64,000 nucleotides of DNA, from NCBI GenBank assembly GCA_036489775.1, contig DASXFC010000082.1, positions 1 through 64,000 on the forward strand, written 5' to 3'. Position numbers and translations under genes: made by a program. This DNA comes from Bog-473 sp036489775 (lineage in GTDB: Bacteria; Actinomycetota; Acidimicrobiia; Acidimicrobiales; RAAP-2). The notes beneath the pieces were generated by a model, which was not told where the DNA came from, made no database searches, and worked only from the letters and a program-made list of their open reading frames with translations. Positions 41,100 through 49,623 of this stretch are shown piece by piece. Numbering within the stretch: position 1 is the stretch's first letter; each line of letters starts with the position of its first letter.

Positions 41100-41980
41100 G
41101 CCGACCGCAGGGGTTGGTGCCCCCAGGCACTGATCTGGTCATAGCGACGATTGTCGTCCCAATCCTCCGTGATCTCCCGGGCCCCGTAGCCGACCTCGAT
41201 CTGGAAGCCGGCCGGCGTCTGCAGGTAGAAGCTGAACATGCCGTCGTTGTCATGACGGCCAAGCCCGTTCGGGATAGCCAGATCGGTGGCCCACGCCCGG
41301 TCGAAGGCGGCACCGACGTCGTCACGCTCGTTGAGCTCGAACATGATGTGGTGCAGGTGCTGCGGGAGCTCGAAAGGCGCCCGGGCCAGGGCAATCGTGT
41401 GATGCCGACGGTTGCAATGATAGAAGCGCACTTCAAGGGCGATGCCGGGCGCCAGCTCGGTCTCCAGCCAGTCCGACTGAGCAAAACCGAGACCCTCGGT
41501 CAGGAACATGTGGGACTCATCCAAGGCGGTCGTCACAAAGACGGCGTGCCCGAAGCCAACGCCCTCCGTGAGGAATCCCCCCGGAACCGGCGGAGAGGAG
41601 AACGGGACCGGCCCATCGGCCAGTCCCAGAAACAGCTCGACGTCAACGCCCCACGGCGCCCGGGCTCGAACGACCTTCTGCACTCGCCGCTCAGGGCCGT
41701 CACCTTCGGCCAGATCTACTCCGATCCCTTCGAGCCCGGCGACCGCCGCATCGAAGGCCGCACCGTCCAGTGCTTCGATGCCGATGGCGATGGCGTCGTT
41801 GGCCGGTCCGGCCTGCACAAACAGTCGGTTGGCCCGACGGTCGTTCCGCCAGGTGAGGGTTCCGGTCGACGTCGGGTCACCGGGAACGAGGCCGACGACA
41901 TCGGCAAACGCTGGCCCGAGGGTGCCGGGGTCTGGCACCTCCAGGACGATGTAGCCGAGTTCGATCTGGTGTTCCATCAT
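41096..41980 (-). CDS. Type I extradiol ring-cleavage dioxygenase (VOC superfamily, BphC-like)
   Basis: A 294-residue two-domain VOC enzyme that matches 2,3-dihydroxybiphenyl dioxygenase in its active site. The iron ligands are His145 (GFGHAVF), His211 (LHHIMFEL) and Glu262 (GFQIEVGYG); the catalytic His194 lies in RRHHTIAL, and His243 plus the Tyr in GRHDNDGMFSFYLQTP line the pocket. It should open a catechol next to the hydroxyl pair using O2 and Fe(II). It overlaps the monooxygenase start by ATGA and is preceded by GAGAGGA. The particular catechol is unknown. Confidence 0.94.
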   Translation of the reverse strand: MMEHQIELGYIVLEVPDPGTLGPAFADVVGLVPGDPTSTGTLTWRNDRRANRLFVQAGPANDAIAIGIEALDGAAFDAAVAGLEGIGVDLAEGDGPERRVQKVVRARAPWGVDVELFLGLADGPVPFSSPPVPGGFLTEGVGFGHAVFVTTALDESHMFLTEGLGFAQSDWLETELAPGIALEVRFYHCNRRHHTIALARAPFELPQHLHHIMFELNERDDVGAAFDRAWATDLAIPNGLGRHDNDGMFSFYLQTPAGFQIEVGYGAREITEDWDDNRRYDQISAWGHQPLRSA

Positions 41981-41997
41981 GTCGTCCTCTCGTGAGG

Positions 41998-42909
41998 TCA
42001 GGCGTAGGCGGCGAAGAGTTGTGCCGAATTTGATCGCAGCGAGTCAGCGAGTTGGTCGACGGCGTCGACACACTCGGCCGCCTCGGCCACCACCGGTTCG
42101 GGCGTGAAGGGAAGATCGCTCCCGTAGTGCAGGTGTTCGACGGTGGTCAGGGCCAGCAGGGGGTCGAGTTGACGCGCCGAGAAACCAGCCAAGTCGTAGT
42201 GGAGGCGGCCCAGGTCCCCGAGCACGTCGACGCCGGGAGCCAGCAGGCGCCCAAACGCTGCAACGCGATCCGCCACCAATGGAAGCGTGGCGCCGGCATG
42301 CGGAATGATCAGCGTGAGGTTCGGATTGTCGGCGACGGTCCCGTTGAGCACGAGATCGACCACGGTGCGGGTGGTATCGAAGAAGAACTCGAGCATCGGT
42401 CGCGGCCGGGCGAACGAAGTGTGCTCCCAGCAGGCCGGTGACGTCGGGTGCAGGAGGACACGGGCACGCCGGCGATCCAACTCGCCGAAGACCGGCCCGA
42501 ACGACGCGTTGCTCAGGTACGTGCCGCCCACGTTGGTGAGCAGGACGAACCCGTCCACATCGAGGTGATCGCAGCAGTAGGCGATCTCGGCCATGGCGGC
42601 ATCGACATCCGGCAGCGGAAGCGAGGCGAGGAGTCCGAACCGTCCGGGATGTTCGATCACCGTTCGACGACCGTCTTCGTTCACCTCGCGTGCGAGATCA
42701 GCCGCCGTGGTGCCGTCGCCCAGGAACACGCCGGGCGACGAGATCGACAGGAGCGACGTGGCGATGCTGAGGCGGTCCATCGCGGCGAGGTGCTCTCGGG
42801 CCGACCACTCGGGCAGCCAGGGCATCCCGTCCGGCTGCTCGTGACCAGCCTGCTGCAACGCCGCCCGGTACCGGTCCGGCAGATAGTGGGCGTGGACGTC
42901 GATCTTCAC
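41998..42909 (-). CDS. Amidohydrolase 2 (ACMSD-like) family enzyme
   Basis: A 303-residue TIM-barrel metalloenzyme of the amidohydrolase 2 family. The metal site begins with HAH in KIDVHAHYLPD, a later His occurs in IIPHAGATLP, and the terminal Asp in YGSDLPFTPEP. Relatives decarboxylate aromatic or semialdehyde acids (ACMSD, gamma-resorcylate decarboxylase) or hydrolyse C-C/C-N bonds. GTG 42909 overlaps the preceding hydrolase stop as GTGA; a longer frame to 42930 would overlap more. In this operon a decarboxylation or hydrolysis of a ring-cleavage product or a carboxylated precursor is plausible. Confidence 0.92.
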   Translation of the reverse strand: MKIDVHAHYLPDRYRAALQQAGHEQPDGMPWLPEWSAREHLAAMDRLSIATSLLSISSPGVFLGDGTTAADLAREVNEDGRRTVIEHPGRFGLLASLPLPDVDAAMAEIAYCCDHLDVDGFVLLTNVGGTYLSNASFGPVFGELDRRRARVLLHPTSPACWEHTSFARPRPMLEFFFDTTRTVVDLVLNGTVADNPNLTLIIPHAGATLPLVADRVAAFGRLLAPGVDVLGDLGRLHYDLAGFSARQLDPLLALTTVEHLHYGSDLPFTPEPVVAEAAECVDAVDQLADSLRSNSAQLFAAYA

Positions 42910-43859
42910 TGGTCGAGGGTGGCGACCCACCCGAGAAGGGTGTCGACGTAGATGTCAGGCTCGCTACCGTGCATCGAGTGCCCGACGGTGGGGAATGAGG
43001 AGTACTCAACCACGGCGCCGGCCTCACCTAAGAGTTCCTGTGCCCTGGTCGCCTGCAGGTCGGTCATGGCGCCGAGGAGACTCCCGCTCTTCTCCTCAAC
43101 AACGCGGAAGTGGTGCGTGAGCAGGACGTGCTTCACCTTGACGCTGCGGAGCATCCGTTCGTGATCACACGACGATCCGACCGTCCCGGTCCAGAAGGCA
43201 CGGCCCCACCCGGGGTCGTACTCCTTCAGCTCCTGCGAAGGCTCGTCGCCGATCGGGAACGCCGCCATCCACCGCGGCAAGCGGTCGGGTGCGGCGGCGC
43301 GCATGGCCTCCCAGGCCCCGATCGACCACTGGTCCCCCAGGTAGGAGCTCCAGAGGTCGAACATGGGGCCGATACTCTGGCCGATCCCCGGCCCGATGGC
43401 TGGCCGCACCTCCGAGGCGAACAGCGGCGGGTCCTCGTAACAGGCGGCCACGATCTGACCGGGTTTGGCGTAGGCGGAGAGCCACGCTGAGAGGACGCCC
43501 CCGGAGGAGAGGCCGCTGACCACCGTGGGTCGGCCGATCACCAGGTCGATGAAGCGCACGAGGTCGTTGCCGATGTTGTCGAGTGTGTAGCGCCCCGGCG
43601 TCCGGGTGCTCCGCCCCTGGCCCCGGAGATCGACCGCGAAGACCTGGAAGTGCTCGGCCAGACGGGGCATGACTGCTTCATAGCCCCACCACGATTCGGT
43701 CTGCCCCGGAATGAGGAGGAGCGCCGGCGACCCTGCATCCCCAAGGGTGGCGTAATTCATCTCGATCTCGCCCAGGTCGACCAGTTGCTCGGCGATCCCA
43801 TGAACCACGTAGGTCTCGCCGGGGTTGTGCGGCCCGTACCGAGCACGGTGGTCGGTCAT
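42906..43859 (-). CDS. Alpha/beta hydrolase of the catabolic operon
   Basis: A 317-residue hydrolase with the early LLLIPGQTESWWGYEAVM region in place of the usual HGxG, the nucleophile elbow GLSSGG near 116-121, and the terminal His in VGHSMHG. This resembles meta-cleavage-product hydrolases and related C-C or ester hydrolases. It is the first gene of the operon and is divergent from the TetR gene over 66 bases that contain a dyad. It may open the ring-fission product made by the dioxygenase two genes down, or release the aromatic substrate from an ester (inference). Confidence 0.9.
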   Translation of the reverse strand: MTDHRARYGPHNPGETYVVHGIAEQLVDLGEIEMNYATLGDAGSPALLLIPGQTESWWGYEAVMPRLAEHFQVFAVDLRGQGRSTRTPGRYTLDNIGNDLVRFIDLVIGRPTVVSGLSSGGVLSAWLSAYAKPGQIVAACYEDPPLFASEVRPAIGPGIGQSIGPMFDLWSSYLGDQWSIGAWEAMRAAAPDRLPRWMAAFPIGDEPSQELKEYDPGWGRAFWTGTVGSSCDHERMLRSVKVKHVLLTHHFRVVEEKSGSLLGAMTDLQATRAQELLGEAGAVVEYSSFPTVGHSMHGSEPDIYVDTLLGWVATLDQ

Positions 43860-43874
43860 CGGCCTACTTTGTTC

Positions 43875-43917
43875 GATTGATCAGGAATCTGTCAAGAGTC
43901 TGTTCATCTGATTAATC
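43875..43917. promoter_or_regulatory. Divergent operator between the catabolic operon and its TetR gene
   Basis: GATTGATCAG (43875-43884) and CTGATTAATC (43908-43917) are inverted arms with one mismatch. Three ATCTGT/GTCTGT words also occur between and beside them. The site fills the gap between the two divergent starts. Confidence 0.7.
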
Positions 43918-43925
43918 TGTGCCAG

Positions 43926-44570
43926 ATGTCGAGAGTGCCGACAACGACCCCCGGTGCGCCGGTGACCCGTCCGTCGGCCGACGTCAGGCGCGATCGGATC
44001 GTGGCTGCCGCGGCCGACCTGTTCTCGGAGCGCTCCTTCGACGGCGCCACCACCCGCGACATCGCGACCAGAGCGGGGGTGACCCAACCCCTCCTGAACT
44101 ACCACTTCCACTCGAAGGAAGAACTGTGGCAGGCCGCCGTCGCATCGCTCTTCGACCTCTTGAACGAGGTGATGGACGAGCGGGCCGTCGGGTTGCGCGG
44201 GGTCGACGAGATCACCAGCGCGAAGCTGCTCGTGCGCGAGTTCATCACCTTCTCGGCCCGGAATCCGCAGCTGCATCGGATCATCATGCAGGAGTCCAAG
44301 GCCGACGGCTCGCGGATGGACTACCTGGTCGACCAGCACGTCCGACCGATCTACGAACGTACGATCAAGATGTTCGAGTCCTTGGCGCGCCAGGGGGCGG
44401 TACCGAACATCCCGCCGGCGCACCTCTACTACATCCTCACCGGCGCGGGACCGACCATGTTCGTGCTGGCGCCGGAATGCCGGCGGCTCAGCTCCGTCGA
44501 TCCCTCGGACAACGCCGTCATCGAGGCGCACGCCGACGCCGTGTGCCTTCTCCTCTTCGGGAGTGCGTGA
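43926..44570 (+). CDS. TetR-family regulator of the ring-cleavage operon
   Basis: A 214-residue TetR protein: helix-turn-helix at RRDRIVAAAADLFSERSFDGATTRDIATRAGVTQPLLNYHFHSKEELW, with the LLNYHF wording of the subgroup that includes CerR-like regulators. The ligand domain starts near residue 75. Its position opposite the operon, with the dyad at 43875-43917 between, makes it the probable pathway regulator. It is convergent with the deacetylase gene. Confidence 0.93.
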   Translation: MSRVPTTTPGAPVTRPSADVRRDRIVAAAADLFSERSFDGATTRDIATRAGVTQPLLNYHFHSKEELWQAAVASLFDLLNEVMDERAVGLRGVDEITSAKLLVREFITFSARNPQLHRIIMQESKADGSRMDYLVDQHVRPIYERTIKMFESLARQGAVPNIPPAHLYYILTGAGPTMFVLAPECRRLSSVDPSDNAVIEAHADAVCLLLFGSA

Positions 44571-44610
44571 TCGGAGTCGGGCCGAGCGGCCGGACCCACC
44601 CGTGGCGGCG

Positions 44611-45645
44611 CTACTTCGCCCCATCGAGCGACTGCGCCCGCCGTTGGCGCACCCGTTCGACCACCTCGAGCCCCACACCTGCGGTTGGCGCCTCTCCCCC
44701 GGCCGACGCCGATCCGAGCCCACCGAGTTCCCCCAGCGTGGCTGCCACCGACCCGTGTAAGGCATCGAGGTCGTAGCCCCCTTCGAGAAAGAGCACCATG
44801 CGCCCGTCCGCCGGCGCCCAGGCCGCCACGTCCCGGGCCAGCAGCCCGAAGTCGCCCGCTGACAAAGAAAGCTCGGCCAGCGGGTCGTCGCGGTGGGCGT
44901 CGTACCCGGCCGACACCAGCACCCAGGTCGGCGCGAACGACTCCACTACCGGTGCCGCCACCTCGCTCAGTGCGGCCCGCACCGCGTCGCCGGTGGAACC
45001 CACGGGCAGCGGCACGTTCACCGTCAGTCCCCAAGCGCTGGGTCCACCCACCTCCTCCACCCGCCCCGTGCCCGGGTAGAGCGGCCACTGATGGGTCGAG
45101 ATGTACAGGACGCGGGGGTCATCCCAGAAGATGTCCTGTGTTCCGTTGCCGTGATGCACGTCCCAGTCGACGATCACCACCCGCTCGCCCGCGTCGGCCA
45201 ACGACCTGGCCGCCACCGCCACGTTGTTGAAGAGGCAGAACCCCATGCCGCGGCTGGCCAGGGCGTGGTGCCCGGGCGGCCGGGTGGCCACGAAGCCCAC
45301 GCCGGCCTGGGCGGCTCGCAGTAACTCGACCGCCTGCAGCCCCGCACCGGCCGAGCGCAAGGCGGCCTCCCAGGAGTCGGCGCGGACATAGGTGTCCGGA
45401 TCGATGTGGCCGCCGCCCGACGAGCAGAGGGCCCGCACGCTCTCGACGTAGCGAGCGTCGTGCACCCGCTCGATCGCCGCCATCTCAGCCGGCTCCGCCG
45501 CGACCACCTGCAGATCCGAGCCCAGCTGGCGCCCGACGTCCTCGACGCTCTTCATGACGGCGCCGATGCGCGCCGGCCGTTCGGGATGCCGGCCGCCATC
45601 GTGCGACGAGCCACCCGAGGGGCCGATGACGGTCAGCCGGGGCAG
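44611..45645 (-). CDS. Histone-deacetylase-family (AcuC-like) deacetylase
   Basis: The conserved sites are ATRPPGHHA, the zinc motif DWDVHHGNGTQ, STHQWPLYPGTG and the Tyr in VSAGYDAH. It should remove acetyl or similar acyl groups from lysines or small amines. The start is a puzzle. The first ATG (45555) cuts off the family's N-terminal HPERPARIGAV, which is encoded in the same frame upstream. Between there and the pimA stop there is no ATG, GTG or TTG. A CTG at 45645 with GAGG seven bases upstream is my preferred start; it would give 344 residues. The frame is also continuous with pimA apart from one TGA. Confidence 0.85.
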   Translation of the reverse strand: MPRLTVIGPSGGSSHDGGRHPERPARIGAVMKSVEDVGRQLGSDLQVVAAEPAEMAAIERVHDARYVESVRALCSSGGGHIDPDTYVRADSWEAALRSAGAGLQAVELLRAAQAGVGFVATRPPGHHALASRGMGFCLFNNVAVAARSLADAGERVVIVDWDVHHGNGTQDIFWDDPRVLYISTHQWPLYPGTGRVEEVGGPSAWGLTVNVPLPVGSTGDAVRAALSEVAAPVVESFAPTWVLVSAGYDAHRDDPLAELSLSAGDFGLLARDVAAWAPADGRMVLFLEGGYDLDALHGSVAATLGELGGLGSASAGGEAPTAGVGLEVVERVRQRRAQSLDGAK

Positions 45646-45654
45646 GGCGCCGCC

Positions 45655-46890
45655 TCAGTGGTCATGGGCTGGCTTGTCCTTCTTGCCTCGACTGCGTAGC
45701 GATCCCCGCTCGTGCCCGTCGCTCCGGGGCTCGCCATGACGGCCATGACGGACCCGCGGCCGGTCCTTCGCTTCCTTTTCGGCATAGAGCGTGATGGCCC
45801 GCCCGTACAACTCCACGTACCGGGCGGCCAAGCTGTCCATCGACCAGTTCTCGGCGTGGGCTTCGGCCATCTTCAGGGCGTCGGGCGAAGACTGACCGCT
45901 CCCCTCGACCGCATCGGCCAGGGCCACGCCCAAGGCCCGGGCCAGCGCGGTGACGTCACCCGGTGGCACCAAGGAGGCGTACCCGGCGGCGGCCGAGGCA
46001 TACCCCTCCAGGTTCGAGGCCACCACCGCGCACCGGGCCGCCATGCCTTCCAGCAGCACCATGCCGAACGACTCGCCCTTCAACGAGGGGGCACACAGCA
46101 CATCGGCCCCGTCGAGGCGGGACGCCACCTCATCCTCACTGAGCATCCCGAGCCAGTGCACCCGGTCCGATTCGGGGTGGCGTCGTCGTTGCACCTCGGT
46201 CTCGGGACCCTCCCCTGCCACCCACAACACGGCCGGGCGATCGATCTGGGCGAACGCATCGAGCAACACGCCCAAGCCCTTGCGGTGCTCGTGCCGCCCC
46301 AGAAAGAGGATGGTCGGGCGCCCCTGGGGATCCCGTATCGGCATCGCCGTCACGAAGCGGGCCATGTCGACCCCGTTGAACAGAACCTCGAACTCGCCGC
46401 CGCTCGATTTCTCCCCGGTGGCCCGGGCCGCCTCGGACACGGCCACCCGGATCTGCATACGTGACCCCACCAGCTTGGCCAGCGGCTTGAGCACCGGCAC
46501 CCACCGGCTCACGCCCGCCCGGTGATACGTCCCGACCATCGGTACCGGGGCAGTCAGCACGAACCCGTACGGGGCCAGCGGGGCCAGCGGCTCATGGATG
46601 TGCAGGACGTCGAACTTGTTCTTTCGCACGTAACGCTCGGCCCGCGCTGCCGCCAGCGGCGAAATGGTGACCGGCGCCACCGAACCGTTCGAGCGCAATC
46701 CGGTCGGGCTGCCCACCACGAACACCTCGGTCGAGCTGGCGGCCTCGGTGCCCAGGATGTCGGCGTCGTCCGGACCGACCACGGTCACCGAATGACCCAG
46801 GCGCCGCAGCGCCCGCGACAATCCCATCACCTGGCCCTGTACGCCACCGGGTCGCGACAGCGAGTACGGCGACAGCATGGCGATTTTCAC
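45655..46890 (-). CDS. pimA: Phosphatidylinositol alpha-mannosyltransferase PimA
   Basis: A 411-residue GT4 glycosyltransferase that adds the first mannose of the phosphatidylinositol mannosides from GDP-mannose at the inner membrane face. The N-terminal Gly loop SRPGGVQGQV, FDVLHIHEPLAP, the LGRHEHRKGL donor region and the EX7E motif ESFGMVLLE are visible. It overlaps the acyltransferase gene by ATGA and sits in the conserved pgsA-patA-pimA order. After the normal end of the fold there is an extra tail of about 35 residues, strongly basic and His-rich (RPRVRHGRHGEP and RSRGKKDKPAHDH), which is unusual. Confidence 0.95.
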   Translation of the reverse strand: MKIAMLSPYSLSRPGGVQGQVMGLSRALRRLGHSVTVVGPDDADILGTEAASSTEVFVVGSPTGLRSNGSVAPVTISPLAAARAERYVRKNKFDVLHIHEPLAPLAPYGFVLTAPVPMVGTYHRAGVSRWVPVLKPLAKLVGSRMQIRVAVSEAARATGEKSSGGEFEVLFNGVDMARFVTAMPIRDPQGRPTILFLGRHEHRKGLGVLLDAFAQIDRPAVLWVAGEGPETEVQRRRHPESDRVHWLGMLSEDEVASRLDGADVLCAPSLKGESFGMVLLEGMAARCAVVASNLEGYASAAAGYASLVPPGDVTALARALGVALADAVEGSGQSSPDALKMAEAHAENWSMDSLAARYVELYGRAITLYAEKEAKDRPRVRHGRHGEPRSDGHERGSLRSRGKKDKPAHDH

Positions 46891-47840
46891 GTCGCCCCCG
46901 CTTCCCGATCACTGGGCCAGTTGGGCTGGTACAGGTGCCACTGCTCGGGATGGGCCCGGATGAACCGCTCGAAGATGACCGCCAGCTCCTGGGTCAGCCG
47001 GACCACGTCGGCCCGCAGGGACCCCTGCCGGGTGGTGTCGAGCGGCGGGTGCACAACCCCAGTGTGCCAATTCCCGGGGCCCGAGTAGACGACAACCGGC
47101 AACAGCGCGGCTCCGGTGCGCAAGGCCAGGGTGGCCGCCCCGCCCGGCAGTGTCGTCTTCTCCCCGAAGAACTCGACCTCCACCCCATTGCCCACCAGGT
47201 CGCGGTCACTGACCAGACCGGCGACCTCCCCTGCCTTGATGGCCCGGAAGAGCGGCTGGGTCGAACCCTCACCCAAGGGCACCACGGTCAGCCCCATGGC
47301 CGCCCGCTGTGCCGCGAACCAGTCGAAGAGCTCCGGCGGCTCCAGGGTCTCGACCACCGCGGTCATGGGGAGACCCTCCGAGGCCAACCACGCCCCACCC
47401 CACTCCCAGCTGCCGACGTGGGGCAGCGCCATGACGATGCCGCGGCCCTCGCGCTGGGCCGCCCGCAGGTGTTCGTCCCCCTGCACCACCATCATCTGCG
47501 ACCGCATGGCGGTCTCGGACACGAAGGGCAACCGCGCCCCGTCGGCCCAGTAGCGGGCGTACTCCAGAAAGGTACGCCGGCTCAGGCGACGCACCAGTGC
47601 CGGATCCACCGAGACTCCGGCGGCCCCGACCTCTTCGAGTTCACTGGTCAGGACCCGGCGCATGTGCCGCTCGCTCATGGCCAGGGTCGACCCCGGACCG
47701 CTCGGTCGCGCCATCACTGACGCCACCGCCTTGGCCACGGCGAACGCCGCCGGTTCGGGCAGCCGGCCCATGGCTTCGCCCAATCCTCGATACGTCCAGT
47801 ACGTCGCCCGCGTTCGCCAGTCCCCCATGACTGAATTCAC
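46887..47840 (-). CDS. Phosphatidylinositol mannoside acyltransferase (PatA-like)
   Basis: A lysophospholipid/lipid A-type acyltransferase of about 317 residues. The catalytic His and Glu are in ALPHVGSWEWGG (H-x4-E pattern), followed by RDLVGNGVEVEFFGEKTTLPGG, typical of the LpxL/HtrB superfamily branch in actinobacteria. In mycobacteria the protein at this position acylates the mannose of PIM. It lies between pgsA and pimA. The start is not certain: GTG 47840 (with GGATCGGG upstream) or ATG 47828; the longer open frame overlaps pgsA. Confidence 0.93.
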   Translation of the reverse strand: MNSVMGDWRTRATYWTYRGLGEAMGRLPEPAAFAVAKAVASVMARPSGPGSTLAMSERHMRRVLTSELEEVGAAGVSVDPALVRRLSRRTFLEYARYWADGARLPFVSETAMRSQMMVVQGDEHLRAAQREGRGIVMALPHVGSWEWGGAWLASEGLPMTAVVETLEPPELFDWFAAQRAAMGLTVVPLGEGSTQPLFRAIKAGEVAGLVSDRDLVGNGVEVEFFGEKTTLPGGAATLALRTGAALLPVVVYSGPGNWHTGVVHPPLDTTRQGSLRADVVRLTQELAVIFERFIRAHPEQWHLYQPNWPSDREAGAT

Positions 47841-47869
47841 ATCCCGATCCGCAGACCTCGAAGCCTCGG

Positions 47870-48757
47870 TCAGGAGGCCTTCCCGCGCGCGGCCCGCCGG
47901 GCCGCCCACGTCGACTCGCCGGCCGCGTCACGAGCATGCGCCTGCGAGACCCGCCGCTTGGCCCGCCAGCGCGCCACCGTGGTCGAAGAGGCCGCAGGAC
48001 CCGAACCCATCCCGGTCGCCGCCGCAGACTCCCCGAACCAACGCCGGGGCACCCCGCCGCCGACCGACGCCCCGGCCGCGCCGCCCGAAGCGTCACGCAA
48101 GCCCTCGCGCCAGGTGCGCCAGGTGTCACGCCGCTCGGACCGCCAGGCCTCGAGGCGGCGCCGGATGACCTCGTCCTTGCCCGAGGCTGCATTCCAGACC
48201 TTCACGAAACGAGTGATCGCCGTAACCGAGATGAGCGCGAGCATCACCCAGAGCACTGGCACCACGAAGGCGGCATCCAAGAAGGCGACCCCGAGCAGAA
48301 TCATGCGCTCGGCCCGCTCCATCAGCCCGCCCTTGGCCGATAAACCGAGCGACTCGGCCTTGGCCCGCTCGTAAGACACCAGCGCGGTGACCCCGAGCAC
48401 GGCCAGCGGCAGCACGGCCAGGTGGCCCTCGCCCCGGTCGACCAGATACCAGCTCACACCACCCATGAGGACGGCGTCGGCCACCCGGTCGGTCACCGAG
48501 TCGAAGAAGGCGCCTCGCACCGAGGCGGTGCCGGCAGCCTTGGCCACCGGGCCGTCGAGCAGATCGTGCAGCCCGGTGACGATCAGCAAGATGATGGCCA
48601 GATGCAGGTGTCCCGACGCCACCAGAACCGCAGTGGCCGTGGCCGAGATCAGGCCGGTGGCGGTCAGGACATCAGCGGTGATCCCACGGCGGTGCAGTGC
48701 CCGGCCGACCGGTCGGGTGGACCGATCCACCGCACCGCGCCAGCGACCGTCGAACAT
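47870..48757 (-). CDS. pgsA: Phosphatidylinositol phosphate synthase, CDP-alcohol phosphotransferase PgsA
   Basis: A membrane enzyme joining CDP-diacylglycerol with inositol phosphate, the first step toward phosphatidylinositol. The CDP-alcohol motif runs from Asp65/Asp68-Gly69 through Gly82, Asp86 and Asp90 (DLLDGPVAK, then GAFFDSVTD); the usual Arg of the AR pair is Lys73. Six hydrophobic helices are visible. The C-terminal 80 residues are a basic, soluble tail (RRRLEAWRSERRDTWRTW and an Ala/Arg end) longer than in most homologues. It leads the pgsA-patA-pimA unit; no firm promoter could be placed upstream. Confidence 0.93.
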   Translation of the reverse strand: MFDGRWRGAVDRSTRPVGRALHRRGITADVLTATGLISATATAVLVASGHLHLAIILLIVTGLHDLLDGPVAKAAGTASVRGAFFDSVTDRVADAVLMGGVSWYLVDRGEGHLAVLPLAVLGVTALVSYERAKAESLGLSAKGGLMERAERMILLGVAFLDAAFVVPVLWVMLALISVTAITRFVKVWNAASGKDEVIRRRLEAWRSERRDTWRTWREGLRDASGGAAGASVGGGVPRRWFGESAAATGMGSGPAASSTTVARWRAKRRVSQAHARDAAGESTWAARRAARGKAS

Positions 48758-49026
48758 AGAACTCCTCGTCTAGCGCCCGGCCGGGAACGGCGGCGCTTGC
48801 AAACAGATACAAAAGTTTACCATCGCGCCCCGCGATACCCGGGAGACCCTGTCTGCGGGGGGTGCCCGACCCGATATTGCGACTTCGGGACGACGCCCAC
48901 TTTCTGCCCTATATCTTCCCGGGCGGCAATGTCGATAATCCCACCAAATCCCTGCTCCTGAGCGATTGTGGTGCCAGCACGTGGGAAATGGAGTGGAGAT
49001 CGAGCGACCGGAGCAAAGGGGGTTTC

Positions 49027-49611
49027 ATGGCCGAGGTGATCCTGTTCCACCACGCAATGGGTCAGAGCGCTGGATTTCACGACTTCGCCCGACAGCTCAG
49101 GGAGGCCGGGCACACCGTGCACACCCCGGACCTGTTCGAGGGGCGCCGCTTCACCTCAATCGAGGATGGCCTGGCTTTCGTCGAGGCCCTCGGCTTCCCC
49201 GAGCAAATCGTTGAGCGAGCCGATCAGGCCGTGGCATCGCTCCCCCACGAGGTGGTCTACGCCGGATTCTCGGTCGGGGTGGTCTCAGCGCAGAGGCTGG
49301 CGCAGACCCGTCAGGGGGCCAAAGGCGCGCTGCTCTTCTACTCATGCATCCCGCTCGAGTTCTTCGGTGGCAGTTGGCCCAGCGGGGTACCCGTGCAGAT
49401 CCACGCCATGGATGCCGACCCATTCTTCGTCAACGAGGGTGACCTCGAGGCGGCACGCCAGCTGGTGGAATCCACCGATCAAGCCGAGCTCTTTTTGTAC
49501 CCCGGCGACCAGCATTACTTCGCCGACTCGAGCCTGCCCTCCTTTCGACCCGAGGCCGCCGCGCTGCTCGTCGAACGGGTCAGGGCCTTTCTCGACCAGG
49601 TGTCTCCGTAA
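49027..49611 (+). CDS. Dienelactone-hydrolase-like alpha/beta hydrolase
   Basis: A 194-residue protein starting MAEVILFHHAMGQSAGFHDFARQLREAGHTVHTPDLFEGR, a typical small dienelactone-hydrolase opening. The elbow is GFSVG, with Ser where classical dienelactone hydrolases have Cys. The acid is in MDADPFF and the His in PGDQHYFAD. The ribosome-binding site AAAGGGGG supports ATG 49027; the frame upstream to 48862 is probably not translated. Its substrate is unknown. The 269-base gap to pgsA on the left holds no other gene. Confidence 0.9.
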   Translation: MAEVILFHHAMGQSAGFHDFARQLREAGHTVHTPDLFEGRRFTSIEDGLAFVEALGFPEQIVERADQAVASLPHEVVYAGFSVGVVSAQRLAQTRQGAKGALLFYSCIPLEFFGGSWPSGVPVQIHAMDADPFFVNEGDLEAARQLVESTDQAELFLYPGDQHYFADSSLPSFRPEAAALLVERVRAFLDQVSP

Positions 49612-49623
49612 GGGTGGCGATGA

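Noticed and set aside
40185..41144. 319-codon plus-strand frame over the flavin monooxygenase
   Set aside because: Antisense to a gene with all FAD motifs; the translation has no recognisable domain.
48862..49026. N-terminal extension of the dienelactone-hydrolase-like protein
   Set aside because: The ribosome-binding site AAAGGGGG and the family start both point to ATG 49027; the extension has no homologous features that I recognise.
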